NCBI RefSeq assembly: GCF_026210795.1
Contig: NC_089450.1
Span: 2,108,001-2,172,000 of the forward strand
Direction: 5' to 3'
DNA from: Rhizophagus irregularis
Taxonomy: Eukaryota; Glomeromycota; Glomeromycetes; Glomerales; Glomeraceae
Length of the DNA: 64,000 bases
This document shows, piece after piece, positions 22,724-34,280 of this stretch. Position 1 is the stretch's first letter, and the number at the start of each line of letters is the position of its first letter. Below the pieces are notes generated by a model, which was not told the DNA's origin, did no database searches, and saw only the letters and a list, made by a program, of their open reading frames with translations. Position numbers and translations under genes: made by a program.

Positions 22724-25009
22724 TTACTTAACACGTAAACGTTTTGGCAATTGCATTGAGTCAATTTCATCATGTTCTTTAAAATATAAAAGTCTATTTT
22801 CATATTCAAGAATATCAATAATTGCAGACTTTCGTCCTTTTCCGGTACCACCATCCTTAGTTGTTCTTTTAAAAAAGTGAGAAACTTGTTGGTGGTTTTT
22901 TTTTTCCACCGCTGAGCAAGAAAATGCTGCTAACCCAAAATTATGATGAATACGCATCATTTCTGGAATATGGTACACTAATACATGCATATAAGGCGTG
23001 ATATCACTTGCCTGATAAAAGTAATTAGAATCTAAGAATTGATGCAGCCACGCACGAGCATCATTAGAAAATTGCGTTGCATCAGTTTTAGAATCTTTCA
23101 TTGCTTTATGAAGTAAATAAAATTTATCCCATAAACTTCGAATTTGAACTGCTCGTGAATATGGAAAAAGTTTAGACAAATCAAAATGTTGAAGTACAAC
23201 TAATTTATCTTGTCCCATTAAAGAAGTATATTGCCAGTTAGTTGATCCTATCTCAAGCCAAAAATGAAATTTAACATCAATTCGTTTCATTTCTTCAATT
23301 ATTACATTTCTTGCTCTTTCTCCCCAGGTATTTCTAGATCTGAGTTCATCAAGTACTAATCGCCAAAGAACATCTGTAATACGTAACATAATATGCAATT
23401 CGTCTGGCACCCAGTGTTGTAAAGGAATCATATCAAAAATTGCTGGTCGAATATGTCCCTTATAAAATGTATAATCTTCACGTACTTGATCCATGGTTTT
23501 ACTGATTGTCCATTCATATGAGAAATCACCCTGTTGTTCTTTTGATACTTCACACCAAGGACAAAAATACCTACTATTTGCTGCATTTAATCCTAAACAC
23601 ATTGCAAGAAATTTCCAATCTGAAGAGAAATAAAGTTCAACCTTCCACTCTATATTCTGATTGTCTTTAAAACCTTCTTCTTTTAATTTTCTCAATTCCA
23701 TAGCTAGTGATTTTAAAACATTATTTAAAGTTTCGTATTTTTCAACACCAGGATAGAGGACTATAGTGTAATGATTTTCAGGCCGATATAGATTATCAAT
23801 ATCATCAAGAATTGAACAAGTAATCATAACCTGTTTAACCTTCCGTCCAACGTTTCTCCCATCACCAGAGATTCGTAAATGTATTTTTGGATTCATTACA
23901 TCTAAAATTTTCCTTTCAATAAGACCAGGTATTAGATATTTTAAAATATCAACAACATTTCGTCGTCCACCTTTTCCAATTGATTGTTGCATATTATGAA
24001 CAATTTCAGCATCATTGATATGTATTTCCGAATTTACAAAATCATCAGATCCTGGCAATATATTTATCAGTGAAATTGGTATAATTTCATTCATTTCGCG
24101 TGTAATATCTCTTTTTTCTACAGAAACTTTCCATTCACGTGGCAAATCTTGACTAATTGAAGCCAAAGTTCGATATCCTTCGCGTGATACTTGACCTTTA
24201 TCACATGCTTGAACGGCAGCTCTTGCTTTATGCTTTATTTCTTCAATATTTTCCTTATTTACACTAAGGTAAAAAGAATTATTTCCAATATCAAATTCAA
24301 TAGATTTTAGACTAAGATTATCATCTGAATGACAATCTTTTGCCGTTACTTGATCAAATATTGTAGATATAGACTTTGCAATTTTTTTGGCTCGATTATT
24401 CTGCCCAGTTGAAGTTAAATTGTCAAATGATTTTAGGACTGTTGCTCGTTGATGAATATCTCTTGCTTGCTGAAGTATTTCTAAATGAAGTCCAAAAAAA
24501 TGTGGTCCTGAATAGCGCGTTTTAATTTCTGGATTTAAGGCCTATTATAAAATTTTATATTTTACATTAATAAAATTTTTAGAATAGTTCTTTAATATTA
24601 ATTTCTGTTTATTACAATTACATACTTTAGCATATAAACATGCTGCATTTGAGCTTGATTTTTCTGACTTTACATGATATTGAAATTTATCTCCATAATA
24701 TATCCAATAAACTGGATTTTTTTCCATATATTTAATCATACATCGAACTACTTGTCTTGTCTTAGGTTTTCTTAAACTTACTTTAACTTCATAATTATCT
24801 GGAATTCGAAAACCTTTTTGACCTTTTGTATATTTGAGATAAGTAGCATGTGGATAGTTTCCTTCTTTAATAATATCATAAGTATAACTTCGCTCACTAT
24901 CAGAATATTGAATAATGGATTCTTTAGGATAATTATGAATTTCAACAGGTTTCTTTTTCTTAACTTGTTGATCTGTTTGAAGTGGTAAAGAAATTTCGTT
25001 AGCTTCCAT
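22724..25009 (-). CDS. Putative transposase, two exons, 733 aa
   Basis: Exon 1 is 25009-24626 (128 codons). An 84-base intron runs from GTATGT to ATAG. Exon 2 is 24541-22724, and the frame is continuous across the junction. The N-terminal region is basic (KKKKPVEIHNYP) with an NAACLYAKALNPEI junction. The C-terminal half carries acidic and metal-site-like motifs: LRISGDGRNVGRKVKQVM, KVELYFSSDWKFLAMCLGLN, a CxxC (FCPWC), VPDELHIMLRITDV, and near the end FGLAAFSCSAVEKKNHQQ. The order Asp, Asp/Glu-Leu-His, late Glu is compatible with an RNase H-fold DDE transposase, but that is inference. Similar proteins are multicopy in glomeromycete genomes, to my recollection. No stop or frameshift is visible, so it may be functional. 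Confidence 0.75.
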
Positions 25010-25323
25010 TTTTTTTTAAAAAAAAAAATTTTTAAAAAAAAATTTACGCGTGTATTAATATGTAATGATCAGCAGTTGTACCGAATATTAATTTTTTTGA
25101 TAATCTTTATTTTCGTTAATGGTTGAGCAAAGACTTCGAAAAATGTAATACAAGAAAACTGCCAATTAAAAAATGTATACTATTTATAGCAAAACACCAG
25201 ATCATAATTTTGCAATTTTTCACCCCAAAAAAATTAGGGGACTTTTTTGATCAGCTGATATGTTAGGATAAAAAACCTGGACCCCCGGCCCCCGGTTCAG
25301 GATATATTTGTCCGTCAAATAAG

Positions 25324-27155
25324 CACGACTGCGCCATTAATTAAGCCAAATCAGGTGTATCCCGTATCCCGACTATCACGTATCGAACAAAGGTGCAACC
25401 GTGCAATCATCATGATTTGTACTACAGAGTACAGGGATCCAATCTAATCCTACAATCCAAACAAGAAACAAAGATCGGCACGGGAATACCTATATTCTTA
25501 AGAAAATGATGTCATACACAATCCAAATTTCTCGTTCTAGGAAATTAAGTAAAGCTGACAAATCGATCCAATCGAATTGCCTAGTTGCCTTATTAATAGC
25601 AAATATATTTTAAAAATTTTTTTTTAATAAAAAAAATTTAAAAAATTCCGGTGCGTTTTTTAAATTTTTTTTTTATTAATTTTTTTTTATATGTATTTAT
25701 TAAAAATTTTTATTTATACTATCTATTATTAATTAAATTGTTGTTTATATCAATAAAAATAAGGTCACGTTGGTTACAATTGGCAAAATTTCTGAAGAAT
25801 AGAAGAATATTCTTTTTCTTGGAAATCTAAATATGGTTAGTGGTAACTTGCGGCGTTAGTATTCAACTATTATTTTTACAATTAATATAATTAATATTAT
25901 ACTCAATAAAATAATGAAGTAACATTGTAAAAATGTTCATTTTTATCCTTTTAGATAAAAGTGGTAAAAGTGTTATTTGAATTTATTTTTATTTATTGTT
26001 GTAGTCGCAGCATTATGAACTCGACTAGAGTTAACGTATAATTATAATGTAAAATTAACAAAAAAATTTTACTTTCCCATAATTAATCATGACATGATTT
26101 ATGTAATTTATTGAGATAATAAATATATTTCGAACTTTAATCAGAATTATAAGTGCAATCGTGAATATTAAATATATCTAGTGTAAACAATTCTTGAAGA
26201 TTGGCTATAAACAATTAAACTATTTGCAGAAAGTTTATTAGAAAGAAATATCGCTGTTATTCTTGAAATTCTTGAGTAGTGTAATTATAATCTTATTATA
26301 TTCATTGATCATTAAATGAATAATTTTAAAGAATTCATGTCGTAACTTCAGATTCCAGAACTATAAATTATCAATTCAAGTTTTAATTAAATTTGTTGCA
26401 TTTCGATTATTTAGAATTGTGGAATTTGGAGTCTACTTACTATGGTTTGTACACTGATTACTATGAAAATGTATTAAATTTCTTTTCACGTCGTCAGTTA
26501 TCGCTACAGACATCCTTATTTCCAGATCAAGGCTTTCAGCTTACTGGTTAAAGAAAAGGAAAATGAAATAGAATGAAAGAAAAAGGGGACAATAAGAAAT
26601 AGCAAAAAATACTGGTTGAAAAATTATTATAATTGATGAAGTTTAAACTTTTTGAATTCTCTTACATTTACTTTTTCATCTTTTTCGGCTTATTTCACTT
26701 TTCTGTTATTCGTAGCATCAACTTTTCAGAAGCTTGTTTTTCGATATTGAAAAGCCTCTCATTGTCTCTCTGTTTGTATAAGATTATTTTGAAAATTTTA
26801 GCTTAACATTAAATTAATCTTTATACGACTTGTTTCGTTAAGATGAGTTGCACGAACTAAATTCATCCTATTATGAATTTATGACATAGTAATTCGAAAT
26901 GTCATTTCAAAACTCTTTGAGATAGTTTTCAAGAATCTTTACCTTGTTAATCTATTATCTTGTTACATCATGCTTTAGAGCCATTGTGATGAATTTATGG
27001 GCACAGACAAGTAGAAAAATACGCTACGCAAATTGAAGACGATCAGTGGAAAAATTTAATAAAAAAAAAAGGTTATTATTACATCACTTTCTGGTCTAAA
27101 TGAACCACCAGAATTATAAAGATGGAAGGATTCCATTTTTATAAATAAAGTGTAA
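25324..27155. other. AT-rich intergenic sequence
   Basis: No gene was seen. Poly-T/A tracts at 25608-25690 are prominent. A less AT-rich patch at 25330-25500 (ATCCCGTATCCCGAC...CGTGCAATCATC) may be an old repeat. Confidence 0.45.
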
Positions 27156-27257
27156 TTAATAAAAATCCTCAAATTCTACGGTCATGGGAAAATCTTTCCT
27201 TCTCAATTTTTTGGGATCAGTTCGAATTCCTTCTTTGCTAATAATGTGATAAAATTT
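27156..27257 (-). pseudogene. Ty3/gypsy reverse-transcriptase scrap
   Basis: The minus strand reads KFYHIISKEGIRTDPKKL followed by RRKDFPM before a stop. H-I-I-S-K-E-G-I-x-x-D-P-x-K is the characteristic segment just after the polymerase palm of Ty3/gypsy elements (typically GH-I/V-S-x-x-G-I/V-x-x-D-P-x-K). Only about 34 codons remain. No LTRs, integrase or protease were seen nearby. It lies immediately downstream, in the same orientation, of the primase-like fragment. Confidence 0.6.
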
Positions 27258-27272
27258 GGTAAATATCAATTT

Positions 27273-27683
27273 TCAAATAATTAAATTATCTGTGAGCGCA
27301 ATTTTAAATATTAACACCATACCGGTAAGCCACTTGATGATGTATTCAGTTAAGTCCCAGTCTCCTGAGCACCAGACGTCCTGGATATGTGAGAAGATAA
27401 ATTTGACTGCAAGATGAGTCCTATTCTCAAAATCAGATAGGGTCTGTAAGGTATGAGGAAATCCTGGGAAGATGTTGACCTGAAGATTCGTTGCTTTTGG
27501 GATCACAGGTTGCTTTACATACATTGGAATTCTCAACCATGAACCATTTGCATAAATTCCTGAACAATATATATTAAGACAATAGTATGTACTATATGTT
27601 TTCGAAAATATCAAAAACTGAAATATAAAGAATCCTTAATAATTACCAGCAGTGTATTTTTCTTCTTCTAAGATAGTTAACAT
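27273..27683 (-). pseudogene. D5-like primase/helicase (DUF5906-like) fragment
   Basis: Two exons can be joined: 27683-27647 (MLTILEEEKYTAG) and 27559-27273, removing an 87-base GT...CAG intron with the frame preserved. The peptide includes NIFPGFPHTLQTL, then FIFSHIQDVWCSGDWDLTEY, then IIKWLTGMV. This matches the region preceding Walker A in D5-type NTPases of the DUF5906 family (N-x-F-x-G-F ... HI-x-D/N-x-x-C-x-G ... E/Y-Y-x-x-x-WL). These are seen in some DNA viruses and related mobile elements and are widespread in repeat-rich fungi. The Walker A and B parts are missing, so this is a fragment. The frame ends in non-homologous sequence after WLTG, next to a GGTATG that could be a former donor site. 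Confidence 0.55.
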
Positions 27684-29874
27684 ACTAAATAAAACAATTA
27701 CCATATTATTTTGATCGCATATTTCATGTCATAGTAATATAATGCCTATTGTTAATAAAATTATTTTATGTGAAGTCTTACCAAACTAAGTTGTCTACTG
27801 ATAATTCCTAGCGAGTTTCTGCAGGGAATATTGTCACTTTACAGTCTGAATCAGTGGTAGTTCTTTGGAATTCGTTAATCACAATTCACACGTCTCTACA
27901 TATTACTTAAGGAATTTTTAATTAATGTCAGCTGAAATTCAGAAACTGACTCAATTTATCGTGATTCCGTCCTTGAAATAATGCAATTTCGGCTATATTT
28001 TTGAGAATTGTGCACGTTTGTAAGAAAGAGTTTTAGAGGGTAAAATATTATGAGTTACTTAAATAATAGTCGGTTCGGTTACATTATTTTGAAATAGAAG
28101 ATATTATTACTATCAAGACACATTCAGTTATCTTGCCTCCTCGTAGGAGAGCCTTTTTGCACCTGTAAAAAATTTTATCCGTTATTTCTGTAAAAACTTC
28201 ATGAATATGATACATTTACGGAAAAATAACTAAAAGTCTAAGCAACTTTGGATAATTTCCATGGTTTGAGGCTATAATTCCGTGAATATGATACATTTAT
28301 AGAAATAATATTGAATAAAAAAAAAACACAGAAAAAATTTTTTATAGGGTAACTAAAAATATAGAATTTCTTTAATGGGTGATATGACATAAAAGTGAAT
28401 ATTAAGTTTTGAAAAAAAAATTTTGAATTTTTTAAATTTGTATTTTTACTTTACACTTTCAATTCGGCTAAATTTTATATTTTTATTGATATCGGATATC
28501 CTCCTATATTGATATCCTTATTTAATTACTAAATGGTTTCCAACTCAAAAGGTCGGATTTTTAATTCCGAAATGAATACAAATAAATGATACAAAAAAGG
28601 CTAACTTTAAAAGTAAACTTTCAAATTTTACCAATTTAAATTACTAGAAATTATATTTTAATTTATTTACTTTTTGTCGATCATTTCGCTTTATATTAAT
28701 TTCCACTTTGCAATTCCATTGTCCAATCATTATAAAACCAGGCAAAATAAAATACTTTCATTTAGCATTGTTATAAAATTTTTTTTTATGCACAAAAAAA
28801 AAAAATTGAAATACTTGAGTAGTCCTTAAACTACTTGCAGTAAATCATCTCATAAAATTCCTGTAGATGAACTTTATTATACTTATTACAATTACATATT
28901 TTACACAGCAATAAATGATATAAATTATTGTGTGCAAAGATTCTCTTATCTTTGTTGAAAAACTTGAGCAAGATAAATAGACCATTTTTTTCGACTTAGC
29001 CATTGTAAGAGATTATGTGTCATCATGCAGTTATTTAGGGGGTGAAAATTTGAACAGTTTGATTAATAGATGCTGTGGGTAACATATCCGCCCCTTAGAC
29101 CACCCCATCTAATACCTATATAGTACATTTTTTTTTATACATGGGAACTTTGTGAGTTTGTGTTTCTTACTGAACACGGATCATATTGTTCTTTCTCATT
29201 ATCTGGGATTATTTGGTTAGTCACAACTTCTTCATCTGTTAAGTTCAATAAAGTATAATTTATGAATTCTATCAAAAAAAAAAAAAAAAAAATTTAGCCG
29301 AGTGAATGTATATTGTCATCTATGCAAGTATAAAGTAAGGGTTCAGATATTCTTCAAATAGTAAATACTTGAACAGATAAAGATGATCCCGTCGTATCTT
29401 TTAGATTTCTTCATCAAATCTTTAGTGTTTTTATCAATCAATTTGAGATTTCCCATTCTCGTAAATCTCGTAAATAAAGAATTTTATACGATTATCATAC
29501 GAAAATTTGAATTTTCGGTCTTAATATATTTATACCGTTTTTTTTTCACATACACAGCAGTTGTGTTTTCACATATGTAACGACAGTTTTATATTATTGT
29601 TATTTTTTTTTGATCATGCAATAACCAAATCTGTTTAAGATTACAGTATATTAAACTATATTCTGCTCTAAATCTCATGAAAAAAATGTATGAAATTCTC
29701 ATGTATTTCGTGATAATGATAAACTTTAATATCTGCTCTTGTTAGAAACAAGTTTTCTATTGATGCTTGCTTCATTCCATAATATTGTATCGTTTATACG
29801 AATTGGTTTTCTTTAAATCTTTTAAATTATAAAAATGCGAAAATTTCTCATTGAACTCCTACTTACTTAGTTCT
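27684..29874. other. AT-rich intergenic sequence
   Basis: No gene was seen. Two segments with TTCCGTGAATATGATACATTTA-like sequence (about 28198-28225 and 28280-28312) resemble each other and the sequence around 53219-53475, indicating an old dispersed repeat. There is an A18 run at 29275-29292. Confidence 0.45.
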
Positions 29875-29959
29875 AATTTGTCCTATACATAAAGAAAACA
29901 CAGTGCAAAAGTCTTGTTATGCAATATATGTAATTTGTCCGATACATAAAGAAAACACA
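29875..29959 (+). repeat. Direct repeat upstream of FFNG gene 3
   Basis: AATTTGTCC(T/G)ATACATAAAG followed by AAAACACA occurs at 29875-29902 and 29932-29959, with one mismatch and a 57-base period. It lies 80-165 bases before the start of family member 3, so it could duplicate an upstream regulatory block. Confidence 0.7.
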
Positions 29960-30004
29960 CTAATTTTTACTTCTATACGTACCTTTATACTTCTTCGTCG
30001 AGTA

Positions 30005-30012
30005 TATAAATA
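30005..30012 (+). promoter_or_regulatory. TATA box of small FFNG gene 3
   Basis: TATAAATA sits within the 14-mer AGTATATAAATATA shared with member 2. It lies only 35 bases before the start codon, much closer than in the other members, implying a very short leader or a different start site. Confidence 0.4.
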
Positions 30013-30039
30013 TACATTATATTTATACAAGTATACTCA

Positions 30040-30201
30040 ATGGACCCTTATAGAAGAAATAGAAGACGCCGATGGGTTCCACGTCGAAGGGTTGTCAGTA
30101 GGAAATTTCCTACCATGTTAGAACTTATTTTGAATATTCAACAACAAGAGACTGATGTCCCGATACAACAAGCCTTATATAATGGATGTTCTTTTTATTG
30201 A
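30040..30201 (+). CDS. Small basic protein with C-terminal YNGCSFY (family member 3, 53 aa)
   Basis: This unrecognised 53-residue protein begins MDPYRRNRRRRW, closely parallel to the starts of members 4 (MAPQRRRR) and 5 (MPRRNRQRRRR). Arg makes up about a quarter of the protein, all in the first 21 residues. The centre (MLELILNIQQQETDVPIQQA) corresponds to the helical-looking block of the other members. The C-terminus LYNGCSFY (46-53) replaces FFNGSSFY and ends at the stop. There is no signal peptide. The start codon is fixed by the conserved M-x-P-x-R-R pattern. Confidence 0.65.
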   Translation: MDPYRRNRRRRWVPRRRVVSRKFPTMLELILNIQQQETDVPIQQALYNGCSFY

Positions 30202-32937
30202 ATATGAGATATGTTTGGCATAAAACAAAAAAAGTCCAGATTATGAGGGAAGATTTGTTATTTTTCTTGTCACATTATTTGATTATATTTGAATATTCAT
30301 TGTATATATTGTTTATTTCTTTTTATCACTTTGAAAATATAAGTTTTTTTTTAAAAAAAAATTTTAATTCATTTTCCACTTTTGCTTTAAGAAAATATTA
30401 TTTATGAAATGTATCTTTTTTTAATATCATATTATTTAGCTTAAAATTTGGAAATTACTTTTTTTTATGAACAAAGCATTTAAATTTAAATGCAGTATGA
30501 AAAAAATTTTAAGAATAACTAAAATTTATTTCGTATAATTATTATGATTCATCACCTGTTATTTTAAATTTTTTTTCATTTATTAAATTAACGGCGGTGA
30601 TAATTTAAATGTATTATAAATAAATCGCATATATATAAAATTTCTTAAGATAAAAGATATTACACATTATTTTATTGTTGTTTTTCAAGTTTTCAAAAAG
30701 CTACAGCATCGCTGTACGAGAGAAAATAAAAAATTACTATAGAATAATAATTAATATTTTAAATAAACGAAATTTTCAATTTTAAAGTGATTATTGGCAT
30801 TCTTTTATAATATTTAGGAATTATTATTGTTCAAAATAAAAAATTCATAGTTGTTAAACACTTAACATATAAAATATTCATTTATATTTTCATTTAATCA
30901 ACCATAATCTTTTGTTTTAACATTTTCAACCTATTGTAGAAATCATTGAATGAGAATTGAGAAAGCAGCAATCATTGCCTTATTCTTTTTAAAATGTATT
31001 ATTATTGGTTATTATAAGATAACCAATGCCGACGAAGTAATTAATCCAAAGTGGGCAGATTAAGTAACTAATAGTTAGATCGAATCATGTGAACATTTAC
31101 AAATTGGTTGAATCGCCACCGATTTTGCTTAAGTTTGGTAATTTCCATCACATATGATAGCCACAAAAAAAAAAAATTAAAAATATCTACCAATAACAAA
31201 AAATAAAAGAACATTCTTTGAAAAAATTCTCGCATTTATTCGCTTGAAGATATTTTTTTGTGATGCTCAATATAATGCTAATATTGTTTGGCTACACATT
31301 GGCGCAGTTGCACATGATGAAGATTAATATGCACTAAGGATTAACATTATTGTAAATGCAAGTGGGTAATCATAATGAGGATTTGTCATTGTGAATTTGT
31401 GAAATGTGAAATCTTAAAAAAAAAAAGGTAGATCCCTCAACGCGTAAAACGTAAGATTTCTTTCTTATAAGAATTTGAACAATATTACTTTTAAATTTCG
31501 ATTACATTATTTTTATTAAACAAAAAATATATGCCCCAGTAGACAAGAAGGTACTAAATGAGGAAATGATTCTCATTCACGTGCCTACAACGTGACATTA
31601 CTTTTTCTTAAATATGATTGGATTAAAATGTGGTACAATCTATATAATTAAAAAAATTGTGTTTGTGTGACTAACGTTTAGATTAGCCTATATAAATAAT
31701 CTTTGAATTGTCCAATGTATTATTCATCTGCGCCTCTACACCTGTTCTATTACGTTTTCTTATAGACATACAATATTAATTACTAATGTAGTGTAACATT
31801 TAATATGATCTATTAATGTATTTGCGCCTGATCTATGCTTAATAGTTAAGACACTTGATCAGCAAATTCATTCTAATTACTAATGTGCAGGAAAAGGAAA
31901 TTTGTATAATTCTGGCCGGAATTATACCTTTGCAATTTTCTCCCAAAATTAAAATGACACCACGTTATAAATTAAAAATTTTAACTGTGTCTGCGTCAAA
32001 TTATATATTAATTGCCAAGACTTCCAGAAATTATTTAAATTTTACATTTTACATTTAAAGTTATAACTGATATATCACATAATGTTTTCATTCAAAATTA
32101 ATTTAGTCACTTTGATCTAAATTTGATAAATGTGTGATCAAAAATGACGATCAATCAATTTATACAACCCGATGCGAAGCAACGGGCTACTTCTAGTTAA
32201 TCTACAAAATTAATTGGATGTTATTATTATTTTTGTACAACATATTAAGAAAAACATTTGTTTCGCTCCAAATATAACAAAAAGACCAAAATTTTGGTAT
32301 TTTAATATTTATCTGTTATCAAATAGATACAAAAAGTTTTATACATACTAAACTAAACACATTTATCCACTAACTATTAATTATATATTACTCAAGTTAA
32401 TAGAAACCAGTACCTGAGTGTTCTCCCAACTGCTGAATAACTTTACTTATATGACTAAAGTCAGTATTATTTTATTAAAGTGCTGTAAAATAAAAGGTAT
32501 AATGAAAAATAACTGCATGAATATTTAAAGATATTAGTTTGTATGATCGTTGAGCATATTTTCATATCTGTTAAACAACTTCATTTATTCAGTAAAAGCC
32601 AGTTTTGTTTGACCAATTACTCAAATTATGCCGTAAAGCGCAAGTATTAAGTTATAATTTGGCAATGATTTTCTGTAAAAATAACGCGTATATTATAAAG
32701 TTTCAATATATGCAAAATATTCTGTTTTACATACAATACATTTAAGTTAGCAGTTAAGAATACCTAGTTCTTCTTAAACATGATAAAGTATTTTTAAGGA
32801 ATAAAAGAGAGAAAAGAAAAGAGAAAAAAAGAGAGAGAAAGAATATTTCATATAACGTGTAAACAATAAACAAATAAATCTATTAGGAACAGTTACGATT
32901 TAATTCTCACACCAGCCAAAAAAAAAAAATCATGAAA
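30202..32937. other. AT-rich intergenic sequence
   Basis: I see no gene. A short GGCCGGAATTATACC motif at 31913 resembles MITE ends. A CACGTG is at 31578. The rest is low-complexity sequence with poly-A tracts. Confidence 0.45.
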
Positions 32938-33025
32938 ATCTTTCCTTTTATAGATAATGCCTGCGGAAAGTTATTGCCTTTTTTGGGTACTGACCGAAAT
33001 TATCATAATTCCGGCCCTGAAAAAA
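32938..33025 (-). repeat. MITE R3 copy
   Basis: Inverse orientation of the consensus: AAATCTTTCCTTTT...AGATAATGCC at one end and CATAATTCCGGCCCTGAAAA at the other. Other copies are at 37209-37276, 47612-47712 and 63063-63155. It has roughly 90-100 bases and inverted GGCC-containing ends. A LINE fragment is inserted immediately at its right edge. Confidence 0.7.
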
Positions 33026-33044
33026 TGTGTACCGCGTTATATTT

Positions 33045-33281
33045 TTATTTTTAAAATTTAGACAAAGACTCGAGCCTATGGGATGAACCCCTACAAAGGA
33101 AGCTACTCTACCCACTCTGAACGAAAAAAAATCCAACCTCCAAAAAAGAGATCGTCCTGCCTGTAGAGATTTAGGGTGACCCAAATAGGGCACTCTAAAC
33201 CCACCCTGGACCACCTACATCAGTAGGTATTTTTTGGTATTTGGCGATGTTCAAGGCTTCATACAAATTGGTTGACCACAT
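33045..33281 (-). mobile_element. 5'-truncated LINE 3' end with 19-bp target duplication
   Basis: TGTGTACCGCGTTATATTT occurs at 33026-33044 and 33282-33300. The inserted 237 bases end, on the minus strand, in TTTTAAAAATAAAAA. The last 90 bases resemble the LINE fragment at 53242-53455 (shared order TTTCCTTT, GTA, GGG, TCA, CCCA, then GTCTA, ATTTTAAAAATAAA). A GC-richer 88-codon frame crosses the insertion but is not a domain I recognise. Confidence 0.85.
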
Positions 33282-33300
33282 TGTGTACCGCGTTATATTT

Positions 33301-34020
33301 GGGATGTCACTCATTAATCACAAAATCACGTGATCGAAAAAAAACAATTTTTTCCCTAATTATTATTCGCTAAAATTTCCTATCCGAATTAGCTTTCATT
33401 ATTTACTTAGCTATGCTTTTGATGATGAACAAATCGAAATTAGAATAAACAGGAGAAATAATTTTCTCAGTCCTTTGCACATTCTCAGTCCAAGAGCCAC
33501 CCTTCCTATGATGCCGTATAACAAAATTTTATTTTATTGCCGATTAATTTTTTCTTTATTTTATGTTGAGAACCAAACCTTTATCGGAAAATTCTAGACC
33601 AAATCAGGTAAACAATTTTCTTAAAAATTTATTATTTAGCTATTTCAATAATAAATAATATAAAATAAAAATAATAATCTTCTATTATACAGTAAATACG
33701 CTCTTTGTATAAGTAAACAATATTTAAATTGCGAACTGATAGAAGAATTAAAAATGGTAAGATGACAATTTAATAATTAAATAATGAAGATTATTTTATA
33801 AACGTCTATCCGATACTACAAAGACAGCTAATAATATTTCATGTTTTTCAAGAAAAAAATTCAAACAGACAAATACATATAATAATAATGAAATTTTATC
33901 AGATAAAACGTCTAAAATAATAAGAAATTCTAATTAAAGAAGTACTTTATTACAATTTTTTACATAATAAGTCTTTTCTTACCTGTCAATTTTTATTTTA
34001 GCTTTTTAATCGGTTATAAT
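33301..34020. other. AT-rich intergenic sequence
   Basis: No gene was seen. There is a TCACGTGA at 33326-33333. Confidence 0.5.
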
Positions 34021-34179
34021 TTACATAGAAAATCCATTAAAAAATTGGTCTATCAATAAGTCGTCATTTTGAATTTGTTGAGGAAGTTTCTCAATGAGTT
34101 TCAACGTGTCTTCATTTCTGATGAGTATATTAATTTGAACATGTTTTCTATTTGTTCTTCGTCTTCTTTGAGGAGCCAT
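34021..34179 (-). CDS. Small basic protein with C-terminal FFNGFSM (family member 4, 52 aa)
   Basis: This unrecognised 52-residue protein is the shortest intact member. The N-terminus MAPQRRRRTNRK is Arg-rich. The middle NEDTLKLIEKLPQQIQNDD (22-40) aligns without gaps to the NEDMRRIVNLPRQQI block of member 5 and the NENTLRRINRLPIQ block of member 1. The C-terminus LLIDQFFNGFSM (41-52) ends at the stop, with Met in place of the usual aromatic pair. It is the only intact member on the minus strand. A minus-strand TATAAATA lies 94 bases upstream. It is single-exon, with no signal peptide or membrane segment. Confidence 0.68.
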   Translation of the reverse strand: MAPQRRRRTNRKHVQINILIRNEDTLKLIEKLPQQIQNDDLLIDQFFNGFSM

Positions 34180-34272
34180 TACAGTATACTATATAGTAAT
34201 ATAAAATGTTGAAGGAAAATGATGTTTTTATGATACGTAAGGGAATGAAAATATTTTTTAATCTTGTGCGTG

Positions 34273-34280
34273 TATTTATA
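34273..34280 (-). promoter_or_regulatory. TATA box of small FFNG gene 4
   Basis: TATAAATA on the minus strand, 94 bases before the start codon, in the context TATATAAATACACG. Confidence 0.5.

Larger units (their letters stand above)
21301..25316. mobile_element. Two-gene DNA transposon (~4.0 kb), superfamily unassigned
   Basis: The ends are imperfect inverted repeats. The left side has GACCGGGGG then GGGTTCTTATCCTA; the right side, inverted, has GAACCGGGGG then AGGTTTTTTATCCTA. AAATAAG is duplicated exactly at 21294-21300 and 25317-25323, with one more similar base. Inside are two convergent genes: a zinc-finger-like protein (+) and a two-exon putative transposase (-). A 7-8 bp duplication would fit hAT- or KDZ-like insertion, but the protein does not match either signature by eye. 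The outermost bases are less well paired than the GC-rich core, so the exact termini are uncertain. Confidence 0.65.

Noticed and set aside
22724-24541. Assigning the 733-residue protein to the KDZ or RAG1/Transib superfamily
   Set aside because: It shares an Asp-first and late-Glu layout and a CxxC, but the surrounding residues do not match those signatures as I know them. A fold search is needed.
32948-33214. An 88-codon GC-richer minus-strand frame as a host gene
   Set aside because: It lies across a LINE fragment bounded by a 19-bp target duplication, so it is retroposon sequence.
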